A DNA stretch of 64,000 nucleotides from Allgaiera indica (GCF_900106675.1 NZ_FNOB01000001.1:236531-300530), one strand, 5' to 3'; positions 9,079-19,996 are shown, counted from the stretch's first letter. Notes: generated by a model not told the origin, from the letters alone. Translations and numbers: made by a program.

Positions 9079-9121
9079 TTCATCTTGGCAGAAATACTCC
9101 GGGGGTGCAGGGGGCAGCGCC
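9079..9121 (-). terminator. GC-rich hairpin with AT-rich tail downstream of petC
   Basis: On the minus strand, after the petC stop, a strong GGGGGC-GCTGCCCCC hairpin (about 9104-9120) is followed by GGAGTATTTCTGCC. This fits a terminator for petABC. The same kind of block (hairpin plus an AAATACTCCGGGGG-type box) recurs in intergenic regions of Rhodobacteraceae genomes in my recollection, so it may also be a dispersed repeat. Only one copy is seen in this window. Confidence 0.55.
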
Positions 9122-9171
9122 CCCGCCGCCGAGCCGGCCACCAGGGCCGCCGCCGCCCCCCGGATCAGCGG

Positions 9172-10053
9172 TTACAACCGGGTCTGCTTGCGCTTGATCG
9201 GCGCCCAGAGCTTCTTGTTGGTCAGGTAGAGCAGCGTCGCCAGAATGCCCAGGAAGATCACCGCCAGGAAGCCGGTCTTCTTGCGGCTGTCCAGCTTCGG
9301 CTCTGCCGTCCACATCAGGAAGGCGGCAACGTCCTTGGCCATGTGCGGCACGTCGTTGGGCGAACCGTCGGCGAATTCCACCTGGCCCTTCTGCAGCGGC
9401 GGCGGCATCGCGATCCAACCGCCCGGGAAGGTCCGGTTCTGGTAGAAGGTCTTGCCCGCCTGCTCCTTGGTCTTGCCGGTATAGCCCGTCAGGATCGAAT
9501 AGATGTATTCCGGCCCGCCGATGCCATGGATCAACTGGTTGACCCCCAGCCCATATGGCCCCGAGAAACCCTTGCGCGCCTTGGCCATCAGGCTGAGGTC
9601 CGGCGCCTGGGGATCGCTCGACTTCGGGAAGAAATCCGACGCCTTTCGGTCCCGCGACTCTCCGGTTTCTGGGTCGTCGACCGGGGCCAGGTTGGCGGCA
9701 TAGGCCCGCACCTGCTTGGCCGGAAGCTCCGGCCCGCCCTTGTCGCCCAGGGTGCGGATCGGCACATATTTCAACCCGTGGCAGGCCGAACACACCTCGG
9801 TATAGACCTGCAGGCCGCGCTGAAGCTGGTTGCGGTCGTACACGCCGAAGGGGCCTTCGAACGGGAAGGCCACGTCGGTGACATGGCTTTGCGCATGACC
9901 GCCGGCGTTCTGGTCGGCCGCCGCCTGGGCATCGGCATGGCTGGTCTCGGTCGCGCTGAGCGCGACGTTGCCGGTTTCCGAGGCAGTCAGCGCGAAGGGC
10001 GCGGCCAGCGCCAGGACGGACAGGGCCGTGGTGAGAACGATTTTCCGGATCAT
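9172..10053 (-). CDS. petC: Cytochrome c1 of the bc1 complex
   Basis: Cytochrome c1 passes electrons from the Rieske protein to soluble or membrane-bound cytochrome c. The protein has a signal peptide ([20 protein letters not shown]), heme motif CSACH at about residues 88-92, the block [12 protein letters not shown], the axial-Met region around WIAMPPPL, and a C-terminal membrane anchor ([20 protein letters not shown]). The start is one of three clustered ATGs; 10053 has AAGGA at the best spacing, while 10074 would overlap the petB stop as ATGA. An Ala/His-rich linker of about 35 residues separates the signal peptide from the conserved core, longer than in Rhodobacter capsulatus. Confidence 0.94.
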   Translation of the reverse strand: MIRKIVLTTALSVLALAAPFALTASETGNVALSATETSHADAQAAADQNAGGHAQSHVTDVAFPFEGPFGVYDRNQLQRGLQVYTEVCSACHGLKYVPIRTLGDKGGPELPAKQVRAYAANLAPVDDPETGESRDRKASDFFPKSSDPQAPDLSLMAKARKGFSGPYGLGVNQLIHGIGGPEYIYSILTGYTGKTKEQAGKTFYQNRTFPGGWIAMPPPLQKGQVEFADGSPNDVPHMAKDVAAFLMWTAEPKLDSRKKTGFLAVIFLGILATLLYLTNKKLWAPIKRKQTRL

Positions 10054-10070
10054 CTCCATCGGTCCTTTCG

Positions 10071-11408
10071 TCATTCTGCCGGTTCGGCCAGATCGGCCGC
10101 CGGGTAATGGGCGTCGAAATCGGCCTCGATCGTCGCCGGCAGCGGATCCGGGCGCTCGAACACGCCCAAGAGCGGCAGCAGGATCAGGAAGTAGAAGAAC
10201 CAGTAGGCCGAGGCCAGCAGCGAGATCGCCGGCATCCACCCCCCAAGCGCGTCAGGGCTTTGCGAACCGGCCCACATCAGCACCAGGAAATCGACCACCA
10301 GGATCCAGAACCACCAGCGAAAGCTGGGCCGGTACTTGCCCGAGCGCACCGAAGAGGTATCCAGCCAGGGCGCCAGCGCCATCACCAGGATCGCGCCAAA
10401 CATCGCGATCACGCCGAAGAACTTTGCGTCGATGATGCCGAAGCTGACGAAATGCGCGATCTGCACGATCCAGACATCCGAGGTGAAGGCCCGCAGGATC
10501 GCGTAGAACGGCAGGAAGTACCATTCCGGCACGATATGCGCCGGGGTCATCAGCGGGTTGGCCTCGATATAATTGTCGGGCTCGCCCAGGAAGTTCGGCA
10601 TGAAGCCCACGATCGCGAAGAAGACCGCCAGGATCACCGCCAGGGCGAAGAGATCCTTGATGACGTAATAGGGCCAGAACGGCACCGTATCCTTGGCGGC
10701 CTCTTCCTTCGATCCGCGCCGCACCTCGACCCCGGTGGGATTGTTGTTGCCGGTGGTGTGGAAGGCCCAGATATGCACCGCCACCAGGCCCGCGATGACG
10801 AAGGGCAGCAGGTAGTGCAGCGAGAAGAAGCGATTCAGCGTGGCGTTTTCCACCGCCGGTCCGCCCAGCAGCCAGGTCTGGATATCGGGGCCGATGCCGG
10901 GGATCGCGCCGAACAGGCCGGTGATCACCGTGGCGCCCCAGAACGACATCTGCCCCCAGGGCAGCACATAGCCCATGAAGGCGGTGCCCATCATCAGCAG
11001 ATAGATCAGCATGCCGATGATCCAGGTCACCTCGCGCGGGGCCTTGTAGCTGCCGTAGTAGAGGCCGCGGAAGATGTGCAGATAGACCGCAAAGAAGAAC
11101 AACGAGGCGCCGTTCGCATGCAGGTAGCGCAGCATGTAGCCGCCGTTCACGTCACGCATGATATGCTCGACCGAGGCGAAGGCCAGCTTGGTATTGGGCG
11201 TGTAATGCATCGCCAGAACCACGCCGGTGACGATCTGCAACGCCAGGCAGAAGGTCAGCACGATGCCCCAGATCCACATCCAGTTCAGGTTCTTGGGCGT
11301 GGGGATCATCAGCGTGTCGTACAGCAGCCCGACGATCGGCAGGCGCGAATGCAACCACTTCTCAAAACCCGCCCTGGGCTTGTAATGGTCGTGCGGAATA
11401 CCGGACAT
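10071..11408 (-). CDS. petB: Cytochrome b of the bc1 complex
   Basis: A 445-aa cytochrome b, the diheme quinol-oxidising and quinone-reducing core of complex III. Eight hydrophobic segments are evident. The heme-ligating histidines lie in [20 protein letters not shown] and [21 protein letters not shown]. The Qo-site PEWY motif is present in [18 protein letters not shown] charged loop follows the second heme helix, as in other alphaproteobacteria. It lies between petA (15-nt gap) and petC, in the conserved petABC (fbcFBC) order. Confidence 0.98.
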   Translation of the reverse strand: MSGIPHDHYKPRAGFEKWLHSRLPIVGLLYDTLMIPTPKNLNWMWIWGIVLTFCLALQIVTGVVLAMHYTPNTKLAFASVEHIMRDVNGGYMLRYLHANGASLFFFAVYLHIFRGLYYGSYKAPREVTWIIGMLIYLLMMGTAFMGYVLPWGQMSFWGATVITGLFGAIPGIGPDIQTWLLGGPAVENATLNRFFSLHYLLPFVIAGLVAVHIWAFHTTGNNNPTGVEVRRGSKEEAAKDTVPFWPYYVIKDLFALAVILAVFFAIVGFMPNFLGEPDNYIEANPLMTPAHIVPEWYFLPFYAILRAFTSDVWIVQIAHFVSFGIIDAKFFGVIAMFGAILVMALAPWLDTSSVRSGKYRPSFRWWFWILVVDFLVLMWAGSQSPDALGGWMPAISLLASAYWFFYFLILLPLLGVFERPDPLPATIEADFDAHYPAADLAEPAE

Positions 11409-11423
11409 ACCTGCGTCCCTCCC

Positions 11424-11990
11424 CTAGCCGAGCTTGATGGTTTTTTCGTCCTCGAACTTCACGACCGGAATTTCGAGATTGCGAGGGGCGGGGCCTTTGC
11501 GGATGCGGCCCGCGCTGTCGTAATGCGAGCCATGGCAGGGGCAGAACCAGCCGCCGAAATCGCCGGCATTGCCCAGCGGAACGCAGCCCAGATGCGTGCA
11601 GACCCCGATCATCACCAGCCACTTGCCCTCCTTGTCGAGGGTCCGGTTCTCATCGGTTGCCGGCGCGTCGCGGGCGATATTCTCGTTCTCGGCCAGCGGA
11701 TCGACCAGTTCGCTCAGCTTGACCGAACGTGCCAGGTCGATGTCCTTCTGGTCGCGGTGGCGGATGAACACCGGCTTGCCGCGCCACTTGACCGTCAGCT
11801 GGGTGCCGGTCTCGACCCCCGAGATATCGACGAAGATCGAGGCAAGCGCCTTGACGTCGGCCGAAGGATTCATCTGGTTCACCAGTGGCCAGACCGCAGC
11901 CCCGGTGGCGACGACGCCGGCGGCGCCGGTCGCGTAATACAGGAAATCCCTGCGGCTCCCGCCTTGGTCTTCAGTGTTGGACACAGGCAT
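11424..11990 (-). CDS. petA: Rieske iron-sulfur subunit of the bc1 complex
   Basis: A 188-aa Rieske protein that oxidises ubiquinol at the Qo site. The N-terminus carries a twin-arginine motif ([14 protein letters not shown]) before a single membrane helix, as expected for Tat-dependent insertion of a folded Fe-S protein. The cluster ligands are in CTHLGC (131-136) and CPCHGSH (150-156). The GG hinge region and cluster-binding fold are of standard length. The ribosome binding site AAGGAGGATGCCT is strong. It is the first gene of petABC. Confidence 0.97.
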   Translation of the reverse strand: MPVSNTEDQGGSRRDFLYYATGAAGVVATGAAVWPLVNQMNPSADVKALASIFVDISGVETGTQLTVKWRGKPVFIRHRDQKDIDLARSVKLSELVDPLAENENIARDAPATDENRTLDKEGKWLVMIGVCTHLGCVPLGNAGDFGGWFCPCHGSHYDSAGRIRKGPAPRNLEIPVVKFEDEKTIKLG

Positions 11991-12177
11991 CCTCCTTCCC
12001 CGGGATCCTTACCGGATCATTGATCGCGAAGCCGTGAACGAATGCAAGACTTCCTTTTTGCGCTGTTTAGCCTTCGAAAATTACTGCGTCCAGCGGTCAA
12101 TAGGTCCCACCCCGCCCTTCGAAGCCGCGCGCGACCTAATGGCCGCACTCCGGCTCAGGCCCGGAGATCACGAATGA

Positions 12178-12786
12178 TCACGCCGGCGGCACCGTGCTGC
12201 ACAGGCTGTCGCGGGCGGCGAAGCCCTCGTGCCAGGCGGCCAGCGCGTCATGTCCCTTGCGCCAATCGCGTGCGCCATGACGGAAATCCAGATAGCCCAG
12301 CGCACAGGCGATCGCGATCTGCCCCATGTCCAGCGGCCCCTGCAGATGCGACATCCAGCGGCTTTCCAGAGCGTCCAGCGCACGCCCTACCTTGGCCCAT
12401 TGGCCTTCGACCCAGGCCTCGAAACGATGGGTCTCGGGGCGCAGGCGGCCCTCGTAAACCATCAAGATCGCAGCATCGAGGATGCCGTCGGCGGTGGCTT
12501 CCAGCGTCAGCGTGTCCCACAGGCGCGGCGCCGCCGGGTACAGGCCCTTGCCGCCGCGATCGTCCAGATAGCGGCAGATCACCCGGCTGTCGTAGAGCGT
12601 CGGGCCGTCGCCGCGCTCCAGCGCCGGGATCTTGCCCAGCGGATTGTGCGCGACAGGCATCGATCCGGGATCGACCGGCGTGCCGGCGGCGGGGACAAGG
12701 TCGACATCCCCCTCCTGTCCGGTCTCCTTGAGCAGCACCATGACCTTGCGGACATAGGGAGAGGTGGGCGAATGATAGAGCCGCAT
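12178..12786 (-). CDS. Glutathione S-transferase family protein
   Basis: A 202-aa GST. The N-terminal thioredoxin-like domain begins MRLYHSPTSPYVRKVMVLL, with SPYVRK at the position of the catalytic Ser/Cys and NPLGKIPALERGDGPTLYDSRVICRYL forming the glutathione-binding cis-Pro and D-S-R segments. The C-terminal helical domain follows, with the N-capping region DIAIACALGYLDFR-like (IAIACALGYLDFRH). AAGGAGG precedes the ATG. It lies downstream of the paiB-like gene on the same strand. The physiological substrate cannot be deduced. Confidence 0.9.
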   Translation of the reverse strand: MRLYHSPTSPYVRKVMVLLKETGQEGDVDLVPAAGTPVDPGSMPVAHNPLGKIPALERGDGPTLYDSRVICRYLDDRGGKGLYPAAPRLWDTLTLEATADGILDAAILMVYEGRLRPETHRFEAWVEGQWAKVGRALDALESRWMSHLQGPLDMGQIAIACALGYLDFRHGARDWRKGHDALAAWHEGFAARDSLCSTVPPA

Positions 12787-12878
12787 AGGTTCCTCCTTGA
12801 TGGCTAACCGCGACCATAGGACGCGGGCGGGCTTTGGGGCAATGGGGCGTTTTCGAGGGCGCAGACCCCGCCGGCGGC

Positions 12879-13505
12879 TCAGGCAGGGCCGAGCGCGCGC
12901 ATCAGGTCGGACAGCGCGGCCGCCTCGGGCGAGATGCCCGCCGCCTGCAGCCTTTCGGCAGCGGCCAGGCGCACCGGGTCGGGCTTGTTCTGGCTTAGCT
13001 TCCAGGTGCTGTCGACATGGGCAATCTCCAGCGTCGCGGGCACGATCTGGCGCATCATCCGGTCCAGGGCCGCCGAATCCATCTTGGCCGCGGTCCAGGG
13101 CGCCTTGGGGGCCAGATCGGATTCGAACCGGGCCGAAAGCGCGTCCAGATGGGCGCGCAGCGCCTCGGGCGGAAGCAGCGACAGCGGGCCGCGCAGATGC
13201 ACGGCGACATAATTCCAGGTCGGCACCTGATCCTCGATCCCGTACCAATCCGGCGAGACATAGCCCTGCGGCCCGGTGACGGCGAGCACCGCGGGGCGCG
13301 GACCCTCGGCCAGCGCCCGCGCGATCGGGTTCGAGCGTACCAGATGAAAGGCCGCCTGATGCCCGCCCTGCGCAAGCACGAAGGGCACATGCGACAGCAG
13401 CGGCCCCTCGGGGCCGTTCAGCGCCAGGGTGCCAAAGCCGCGCTGCGCCGCGAACTCCAGGCTTTGTTCGGGCGGCACCTGGCGAAAGGCGGGATTGGGG
13501 TGCAT
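12879..13505 (-). CDS. PaiB-family FMN-binding protein
   Basis: A 208-aa member of the PaiB/Protease synthase and sporulation regulator family, a split-barrel FMN-binding fold. It begins [19 protein letters not shown] and contains the conserved LLSHVPFVL, HLVRSNPIARAL and YVSPDWYGIEDQVPTWNYVAVHLRG segments, with ATLEIAHVDSTWKLSQNKPD near the C-terminus. In Bacillus, PaiB is reported as a negative transcriptional regulator, but many homologues are probably flavin-dependent enzymes. The ATG overlaps the yejF stop by one nucleotide, so it looks like the last cistron translated with the yej genes. Confidence 0.9.
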   Translation of the reverse strand: MHPNPAFRQVPPEQSLEFAAQRGFGTLALNGPEGPLLSHVPFVLAQGGHQAAFHLVRSNPIARALAEGPRPAVLAVTGPQGYVSPDWYGIEDQVPTWNYVAVHLRGPLSLLPPEALRAHLDALSARFESDLAPKAPWTAAKMDSAALDRMMRQIVPATLEIAHVDSTWKLSQNKPDPVRLAAAERLQAAGISPEAAALSDLMRALGPA

Positions 13506-15124
13506 CAGGCGCCTTCCCCGATTTCCCCGGCGGACTTCAGGTTGAAGGCGGCGGCAAGCAGCGCCCGGGTATATTCCTCTTGCGGGTTGTCGAAGATCGC
13601 CTCGCCCTCGCCGGTTTCCACGACGTCGCCCTGGCGCATCACCATCACCTTGTGCGACAGCGCCCGCACCACCCGCAGATCGTGGCTGATGAACAGATAG
13701 GCCAGGCCATGGCGGCGCTGCAGGTCGCGCAGCAGATCGACGATCTGCACCTGCACGGTCATGTCCAGCGCCGAGGTGGGTTCGTCCAGCACCACCAGCC
13801 GCGGCCGCAGGATCATCGCCCGGGCGATGGCGATGCGCTGGCGCTGCCCGCCCGAGAATTCATGCGGGTAGCGTTCCATCGCGGCGGGATCAAGGCCGAC
13901 CTCGGCCATGATCTCGGCCACCATCTGGCGCGCGTCCTTGCCCGGCGCGGTCCCATGCACCCCCAGGCCTTCGGCGATGATCTGGCCCACGTTCATGCGC
14001 GGGCTGAGGCTGCCGAAGGGATCCTGGAACACGATCTGCATGTCGCGCCGCAGCGGCCGCATGGCGCCGGTCTTCAGCCCCTGGATATCCTGCCCCAGAT
14101 AGGTGATCGGTCCTTCCGACGAAATCAGCCGCATGATCGCCAGCGCCAGCGTGGTCTTGCCAGAGCCGCTTTCACCGACGATCCCCAGCGTCTCGCCCGC
14201 CCGGACCGACAGGCTGGCGGCATTCACCGCCTTCACATGGCCGACCGTGCGGCGCAGAAAGCCGCGCTGGATCGGGAACCAGATGCGCAGCTTGTCGGTG
14301 CGCACGATTTCCTCGGCGCCCTTCGGCACCGGATCGGCGCGCCCCCTGGGTTCGGCTGCCAGCAGCTTCTGCGTGTAGGGATGCTGCGGATTGGCGAAGA
14401 TCTCCCGCGTGGTCCCGTGCTCGACGATCTCGCCGTCCTTCATCACGCAGACCCGGTCGGCGATCTGGCGCACGATGCCCAGATCATGGGTGATGAACAG
14501 AAGGCTCATCCCCTCTTCGCGCTTCAGATCGGCCAGCAATTCCAGGATCGTCGCCTGAATGGTCACGTCCAGCGCCGTGGTGGGTTCGTCCGCGATCAGC
14601 AGGTCCGGGCCGTTGGCCAGCGCCATGGCGATCATCACCCGCTGCCGCTGCCCGCCCGAAAGCTGGTGCGGATAGGCCCCCAGGCGTTCCTTCGGGTCGC
14701 GGATGCCGACCTTGGTGAGCAGGTCGATGACCCGGGCGCGGGCCTTTTCGCCGCGCAGGCCCTGATGCAGCAACAGGCTTTCGGTGATCTGACGCTCCAG
14801 CGTGTGCAGCGGGTTGAGCGAGGTCATCGGCTCCTGGAAGATGAAGCTGATGTCGTTGCCGCGCACCGCGCGCAGCTGCGCCTCGGGGGCGCCGACCATC
14901 TCTTTGCCCATGTAGGTGACGCTGCCCTCGACCTGGGCGCTGTCGCCCAGAAGCTGCACCGTGGACAGCGCCGTCACCGACTTGCCCGAGCCGCTTTCGC
15001 CCACCAGCGCCACGGTCTCTCCGCGGCCCACGGAGAAGCTGACGCCCTTGACCGCCTGGGTCAGCCCGCCGTCCTGACGGAAGCTGACGCGCAGGTTCTT
15101 GATTTCCAGCACCGGCGCGCTCAT
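13505..15124 (-). CDS. yejF: Peptide ABC transporter, double ATPase (YejF)
   Basis: A 539-aa fused pair of ABC ATPases energising the YejABEF importer. The N-terminal half has Walker [10 protein letters not shown] and signature LSGGQRQRV. The C-terminal half has GESGSGKTT and FSGGQRQRI, each with a [16 protein letters not shown] Walker B region. The start [15 protein letters not shown] at 15124 overlaps the yejE stop by 4 nt; an upstream open extension within yejE was discarded. Such dual ATPases are typical of Yej-type oligopeptide and microcin C systems. Confidence 0.95.
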   Translation of the reverse strand: MSAPVLEIKNLRVSFRQDGGLTQAVKGVSFSVGRGETVALVGESGSGKSVTALSTVQLLGDSAQVEGSVTYMGKEMVGAPEAQLRAVRGNDISFIFQEPMTSLNPLHTLERQITESLLLHQGLRGEKARARVIDLLTKVGIRDPKERLGAYPHQLSGGQRQRVMIAMALANGPDLLIADEPTTALDVTIQATILELLADLKREEGMSLLFITHDLGIVRQIADRVCVMKDGEIVEHGTTREIFANPQHPYTQKLLAAEPRGRADPVPKGAEEIVRTDKLRIWFPIQRGFLRRTVGHVKAVNAASLSVRAGETLGIVGESGSGKTTLALAIMRLISSEGPITYLGQDIQGLKTGAMRPLRRDMQIVFQDPFGSLSPRMNVGQIIAEGLGVHGTAPGKDARQMVAEIMAEVGLDPAAMERYPHEFSGGQRQRIAIARAMILRPRLVVLDEPTSALDMTVQVQIVDLLRDLQRRHGLAYLFISHDLRVVRALSHKVMVMRQGDVVETGEGEAIFDNPQEEYTRALLAAAFNLKSAGEIGEGA

Positions 15125-16230
15125 CGGAAGGTCTTTCGCGGGTCGAAGGCGTCGCGCACGCCCTCGAAAATGAACACCAGAAGCGACAGCATGATCGCGA
15201 AGGTGAAGAAGGCCGAGAAGCCCAGCCACGGCGCTTGCAGGTTCTGCTTGGCCTGTAGGGTGAGTTCGCCCAGCGACGGATAGGACGCGGGCAGGCCGAA
15301 GCCGAGGAAATCGAGCGTCGCCAGCGACGAGATTGCGCCGGTGATGATGAAGGGCAGGAAGGTGACGGTCGCGACCATGGCGTTGGGCAGGACGTGGCGG
15401 AACATGATCACGCGGTTCCTCACCCCCAGGGCGCGCGCCGCGCGGACATATTCGAAGTTGCGCGCGCGCAGGAATTCGGCGCGCACGACATGCACCAGCG
15501 CGGTCCAGCCAAACAGCACCGACAGCCCGACCAGCAACCAAAAGTTCATCCGCCAGATCGCGGCCACGATGATGATGACGTAAAGCGACGGGGTAGAGCC
15601 CCAGATTTCGATGATGCGCTGGAAGATCAGGTCGACCCAGCCGCCGAAATAGCCCTGCACCGCGCCCGCCGTGATCCCCAGCAGCGAGGTGAACAGCGTC
15701 GTGGCCAGCGCGAAGATCACCGACATGCGAAAGCCGTAGATGACGCGCGCCAGCACGTCGCGGGCGGTGTCGTCGGTGCCCAGCCAGTGCTTCCAGTCCG
15801 GCGCCGAGGGGGCGGCGCCGTTGACGTTGTTGATCGTGTCGTAGCTATAGGGGATCACCGGCCACAGGATCCAGCCGGCATCCACCTTCTTGCCGTCGTA
15901 CTGGCCGGTCTTCGCGGCCTCTTCCATCACCTTTTCGGGCGTGTCGAAACAGGCCTGCACGCCGCCTGTCCTGATCAGGCACTCGACCGCCGGGTCGCGG
16001 TAATCGGCCTCGGTCTTGAACTCTCCGCCGAAGGCGGTCTCGGGGTAGAAGTTCAGCACCGGCGTGTAATATTGGCCACGATACTGCACCAGCAGCGGAT
16101 GGTCGTTGGCGATGAATTCGGCAAACATCGACAGCACGAAGAGCACGCTGAACAGGATCAACGACCAATAGGCGCGCCGGTTGGCGCGGAAATTCCGCCA
16201 GCGCCGGCGGTTCAGGGGGGAAAGCGCCAC
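15121..16230 (-). CDS. yejE: Peptide ABC transporter, permease (YejE)
   Basis: A 369-aa permease of the DppC/OppC type. One N-terminal helix (SLILFSVLFVLSMFAEFIAN) is followed by a large periplasmic insertion of about 130 residues (YYTPVLNFYPETAFGGEF onward). This insertion is characteristic of YejE. The BPD_transp domain follows, with the EAA loop around VRAARALGVRNRVIMFRHVLPN. It sits between yejB and yejF with a 4-nt overlap to the latter, and should form the heterodimeric pore with YejB. Confidence 0.95.
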   Translation of the reverse strand: MALSPLNRRRWRNFRANRRAYWSLILFSVLFVLSMFAEFIANDHPLLVQYRGQYYTPVLNFYPETAFGGEFKTEADYRDPAVECLIRTGGVQACFDTPEKVMEEAAKTGQYDGKKVDAGWILWPVIPYSYDTINNVNGAAPSAPDWKHWLGTDDTARDVLARVIYGFRMSVIFALATTLFTSLLGITAGAVQGYFGGWVDLIFQRIIEIWGSTPSLYVIIIVAAIWRMNFWLLVGLSVLFGWTALVHVVRAEFLRARNFEYVRAARALGVRNRVIMFRHVLPNAMVATVTFLPFIITGAISSLATLDFLGFGLPASYPSLGELTLQAKQNLQAPWLGFSAFFTFAIMLSLLVFIFEGVRDAFDPRKTFR

Positions 16231-16233
16231 GCG

Positions 16234-17328
16234 TCAGGTCTCCCGCGTCTCGAAATCGATGCGGGGATCGACCCAGACATACATCAGGTCGGACAGCAGC
16301 CCCATCACCAGCCCGATCAGCCCGAAGACGAAAAGCGTGCCGAAGATCACCGGATAATCGCGCGACACGGCGGCCTCATATCCCAGCCGCCCCAGACCGT
16401 TGAGCGAAAAGATCGTCTCGATGATGACGGAGCCCCCGAAGAACACGCTGACGAAGACCGCAGGGAAACCCGCGATCACGATCAGCATGGCGTTGCGGAA
16501 GACATGGCCGTACAGCACGCGCCGTTCGGTCAGGCCCTTGGCGCGGGCGGTCATGACGTAATGCTTCTTGATCTCGTCTAGGAAGGAGTTCTTGGTCAAG
16601 AGCGTCAGCGTGGCAAAGCTGGCGATGGTCGAGGCCAGCACCGGGAGGGTGATGTGCCAGAAATAATCGGTGATCTTGTGGAACCAGTCGAGCTGGTTCC
16701 AGTCGTCCGACACCAGCCCCTTCAGCGGAAAGATCTTCCAGTAGGAGCCGCCCGCGAACAGCACCAACAGAAGGATCGCGAACAAAAAGCCCGGGATCGC
16801 ATAGCCCACGATGATCGCGCCCGAGGTCCAGGTGTCGAAGCGCGACCCATCGCGCACCGCCTTGCGGATCCCCAGCGGGATCGACACCAGATAGGCGATC
16901 AGCGTGGACCACAGCCCCAGCGACAGCGACACCGGCAGCCGTTCGATCACCAGCTGCACCACCGAGACCGACTGAAAGTAGCTTTGCCCGAAATTGAAGT
17001 GCAGGTAATTCCACATCATATCGAGAAAGCGTTCCAGTGGCGGCTTGTCGAAGCCGAACTGCTTCTTGAGATCCTTGATGAAATCCGGCGGCAACCCGCG
17101 CGCGCCCAGATACTGGCTGTTATCCCCGACACCGGCGCCGCCCGATTGCTGGCCCGCATCGCCCGACCCGGCGATGGATTGGAACACGTCGCCCTGACCC
17201 TGGACCTTGGCAATGATCTGCTCGACCGGGCCGCCGGGGACGAACTGCGTGAGGGTGAAGTTGATCACCATGATCCCGAACAGCGTCGGGATCATCAGCA
17301 GCAGCCTGCGAAGGATATAGGCGCCCAT
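16234..17328 (-). CDS. yejB: Peptide ABC transporter, permease (YejB)
   Basis: A 364-aa permease of the DppB/OppB type starting [20 protein letters not shown], the family's standard first helix. A periplasmic segment (about residues 40-110) contains [17 protein letters not shown] and a Gly-rich linker. The EAA loop is within [24 protein letters not shown]. The gap to yejE is only 3 nt, and the gene follows yejA by 11 nt. Confidence 0.95.
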   Translation of the reverse strand: MGAYILRRLLLMIPTLFGIMVINFTLTQFVPGGPVEQIIAKVQGQGDVFQSIAGSGDAGQQSGGAGVGDNSQYLGARGLPPDFIKDLKKQFGFDKPPLERFLDMMWNYLHFNFGQSYFQSVSVVQLVIERLPVSLSLGLWSTLIAYLVSIPLGIRKAVRDGSRFDTWTSGAIIVGYAIPGFLFAILLLVLFAGGSYWKIFPLKGLVSDDWNQLDWFHKITDYFWHITLPVLASTIASFATLTLLTKNSFLDEIKKHYVMTARAKGLTERRVLYGHVFRNAMLIVIAGFPAVFVSVFFGGSVIIETIFSLNGLGRLGYEAAVSRDYPVIFGTLFVFGLIGLVMGLLSDLMYVWVDPRIDFETRET

Positions 17329-17339
17329 CCGATCCTGCC

Positions 17340-19310
17340 CTAGTTCAGCACGCCCGCGGCCTTCAGCGCGGCGGCCTTTTTGGCGTCATACCACCACAGG
17401 TCCAACTCGCCCAGCGCATAGCGCGGCAGGGTCTTGGGATGGTCGAAGATATCGTAATAAGCGACATTGTAATTCGGATTGTACCATTGCGGGATCCAGA
17501 AGCGGATCGCCCGCAGCGCGCGGTCCAGCGCATGGACGGCGGTGTCCAGCTGATCTTGGGACTTGGCCTCGGTCACGTCGTCGATCAATTGGTCGATACC
17601 CTTGTTCTTCAGCCCCATCAGGTTGAAGATCGAACTGTCCGCGCTTTGCGACCCGAAGTACTGCCGCAGCGATGCGCCCGGGGTATAGCCCATCGAGAAT
17701 TGCGCGGTGACGATGTCGAAATCATAGGTGCGCTCGCGGTCGGCCATCTGGGCGTTGTCGATCCGCGTCAGCCGCGCCTCCACGCCCAGGCGGCGCAGGT
17801 TCTCGACATAGGGCACCAGGATGCGGTCGAAGCTGGGGCTGTCGTTCAGGATCTCGATCCGCAGCGGCACGCCCTTGGCGTTCTGGCGCATCCCGTTCTT
17901 GCCGACCTTCCAGCCGGCCTCGTCCAGCAGCACCGAGGCCTTGCGCAGATTGCGCCGGTCAAGCTGGCGCGGCCCCGAGGTAGGCGCCATCACCGCATCC
18001 TCGGTCAGCACGCCCGTGGGCAGGTATTTCGCCACCGGATCCAGCAGCTTCAGCTCGGCCGGGCTGGGCTTGCCCTTGGCCTGAAGGTCCGAATTCTGCC
18101 AGAAGGAATTGATCCGGTGGTAAAGCCCGTAGAACAGCGTCTTGTTCGACCAGTCGAAATTGAACATCAGCGCCAACGCCTCGCGCACGCGGATGTCGTC
18201 GAACTTTGGCCGCCGCAGGTTGAAGACAAAGCTCTGCCCCGAGGCGATGTTGCCGTTGGGCAGGCTGACCTTCTTCACATAGCCCTTCTCGACCGCCGGA
18301 AAGTTGTAACCGGTGGCCCAAAGCTTCGACAACGCCTCGTTGCGGAAGGTGTAGGAGCCGCCTTTGAAGCCCTCGAACGCCGCATTGTAATCGGCGTAAT
18401 ATTCGATCCGGATCTTGTCGAAATTCCAGCGCCCGACGTTCAGCGGGTTGTTCCAGCCCCAGTATTTCGGATTGCGCTTGTACACCAGTTCCTGCCCGGT
18501 CTTCATCGTGTCCAGCACATAGGGCCCGGTGCCCACGAAAGGTTTGAGGCCGCTCTTGTCCAGGCTGCGGTGATCGCGCACGAACTCGGCCTTCTCGAAG
18601 ATCGGCAGGCTGCCCACCGTCTGTGGAAGATCGCGGGTGGGGATGCCCTTCTTGAAGGTGAACTTGATCTTCAGCGGGCCCAGCACCTGGGCGCTTTCGA
18701 CTTGCGACCCAAGCACCGCGCGGAAGCTGGGCAGCCCATGGCGCAGGAACTCCTCGTAGGAGAATTTCACATCCTCGGCGGTCAGCTTGGTGCCGTCCGA
18801 GAATGTCACGTCGGGGCGCAGCGTGAAGATCACCCAGGCGCGATTCTTGGGATATTCGATCGTTTCGCACAGCAGGCAATAGGCGGCGCCGACCTCGTCA
18901 TCGGTCTTGGTCATCAGCGATTCGTAGAAGATCGACGACAACGCCCCCGACCGGCCCATCACCGAATAGGGGTTCATGCTGTCGAAGCCGCCGAACGCCC
19001 ATTCCGAAATCTCGCCGCCCTTTGGTGCGTCGGGGTTCACGTAATCCAGATGCTTGAAGCCCTTGGCGTATTTCAATGGCCCGAAGGTCGAGATCCCGTA
19101 GGAGGTGATCACCTCCGCCGCCGCCTGATCCGCGGCGGGTGCGGCGGGCTGCGCGGATGGGGCCGACGCCGATGGGGTTGGCGCGGACTGGGCCACAGCG
19201 GCGCCGGCAAGCATCAGACCCGCCAACAGCCCGGCCGCCCCGAAAGCTGCACGCCGGTGGGGCCCGGGCCCGAAGGCGGCATTCTGGGTGGCGGCTGGGG
19301 TCGTTGTCAT
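17340..19310 (-). CDS. yejA: Peptide ABC transporter, extracellular solute-binding protein (YejA)
   Basis: A 656-aa family-5 solute-binding protein, the first gene of yejABEF. The start at 19310 ([14 protein letters not shown]) is preceded by GGAGG. An N-terminal signal region ([18 protein letters not shown]) is followed by an Ala/Pro/Ser-rich linker. The conserved YejA opening then appears: [11 protein letters not shown]-like ([32 protein letters not shown]). Length is usual for the large YejA group, which binds oligopeptides and in E. coli also microcin C. The specific ligand here is unknown. Confidence 0.94.
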   Translation of the reverse strand: MTTTPAATQNAAFGPGPHRRAAFGAAGLLAGLMLAGAAVAQSAPTPSASAPSAQPAAPAADQAAAEVITSYGISTFGPLKYAKGFKHLDYVNPDAPKGGEISEWAFGGFDSMNPYSVMGRSGALSSIFYESLMTKTDDEVGAAYCLLCETIEYPKNRAWVIFTLRPDVTFSDGTKLTAEDVKFSYEEFLRHGLPSFRAVLGSQVESAQVLGPLKIKFTFKKGIPTRDLPQTVGSLPIFEKAEFVRDHRSLDKSGLKPFVGTGPYVLDTMKTGQELVYKRNPKYWGWNNPLNVGRWNFDKIRIEYYADYNAAFEGFKGGSYTFRNEALSKLWATGYNFPAVEKGYVKKVSLPNGNIASGQSFVFNLRRPKFDDIRVREALALMFNFDWSNKTLFYGLYHRINSFWQNSDLQAKGKPSPAELKLLDPVAKYLPTGVLTEDAVMAPTSGPRQLDRRNLRKASVLLDEAGWKVGKNGMRQNAKGVPLRIEILNDSPSFDRILVPYVENLRRLGVEARLTRIDNAQMADRERTYDFDIVTAQFSMGYTPGASLRQYFGSQSADSSIFNLMGLKNKGIDQLIDDVTEAKSQDQLDTAVHALDRALRAIRFWIPQWYNPNYNVAYYDIFDHPKTLPRYALGELDLWWYDAKKAAALKAAGVLN

Positions 19311-19416
19311 CCAATCCTCCGGTCGCGGGGCGGCGCCCGCCGACCGGGCGCACTTGTCAGACAGGCTATTGACCCCTGCCGAATGTGCAAGTTGCAAATC
19401 CGTAATCGCCCAGGGC

Positions 19417-19444
19417 GCAAAAGGCCGCCTCCGGGGCGGCCTTC
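19417..19444 (-). terminator. Rho-independent terminator of the cycM-like gene
   Basis: On the minus strand the stem AAGGCCGCC pairs perfectly with GGCGGCCTT around a CCGGA loop and is followed by TTTT. It begins about 34 nt past the cycM stop. The stem is symmetrical, but the T run is on the minus strand only. Confidence 0.85.
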
Positions 19445-19477
19445 ACGGCAGAGCATCCCGGGCAGGTCGTCCCAGCC

Positions 19478-19996
19478 CTATTGCTTGAGCGACGCCAGAT
19501 AGGCGATCACGTCGGCCCGGTCCTGCGCCTTGGGCAACCCGGCGAAGCCCATCTTGGTGCCTGGTGCGAATTTCTTCGGGCTATGCAGGAATTGCTGCAG
19601 GCGATCGGGTGTCCAGTCTCCGCCCAGCCCCTTCAGCGCGGCGTCATAGGAATAGCCCGCGACCGAGGCCACGGGTCGCCCGACCACCCCATCCAGATGC
19701 GGACCCACGGCATTGTTGCCGTCGACCTTGTGGCAGGCCTTGCACTTGCCGAAGATCTTCTCGCCCTTGGCGACATCGGCCTTGGCGAAAAGCTCCTCGA
19801 ACGTGGGTCCGGCGGCCTTGCTGGCGGTCTGGGTCTCGCCGGTGTCGATCACATAGGCCTGATGGGATTCGCCGTCATCCCCACCCTGACCTTCCTCCAG
19901 ATAGATCGCCCCCGCCGCCCAATCGATCAGCAGGAACACCAGAAGCGACCCGCAGAGCGCCCCAAAAATCTTCGTGAACGTCATGGTGTCAGACAT
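19478..19996 (-). CDS. cycM: Membrane-anchored cytochrome c (CycM / c552 type)
   Basis: A 172-aa class I cytochrome c with an uncleaved N-terminal anchor (IFGALCGSLLVFLLIDWAAGAIY). A variable linker follows, then a single heme domain with CKACHK as the CXXCH site and GTKMGFAGLPKAQDRADVIAYLASL carrying the axial Met. CycM-type proteins carry electrons from bc1 to cytochrome oxidase in Paracoccus and relatives, which fits the presence of petABC 8 kb away. The ATG at 19996 (MSDTMTFTKIFG) places the anchor at the usual position. A clean terminator follows. Confidence 0.93.
   Translation of the reverse strand: MSDTMTFTKIFGALCGSLLVFLLIDWAAGAIYLEEGQGGDDGESHQAYVIDTGETQTASKAAGPTFEELFAKADVAKGEKIFGKCKACHKVDGNNAVGPHLDGVVGRPVASVAGYSYDAALKGLGGDWTPDRLQQFLHSPKKFAPGTKMGFAGLPKAQDRADVIAYLASLKQ

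Noticed and set aside
12010-12030. FNR-like half-site upstream of petA (ATTGATCGCG)
   Set aside because: Only one half-site is present; the second arm does not match.
17439-19502. Long plus-strand open frame opposite yejA
   Set aside because: Antisense shadow with no family motifs; yejA on the minus strand is well supported.
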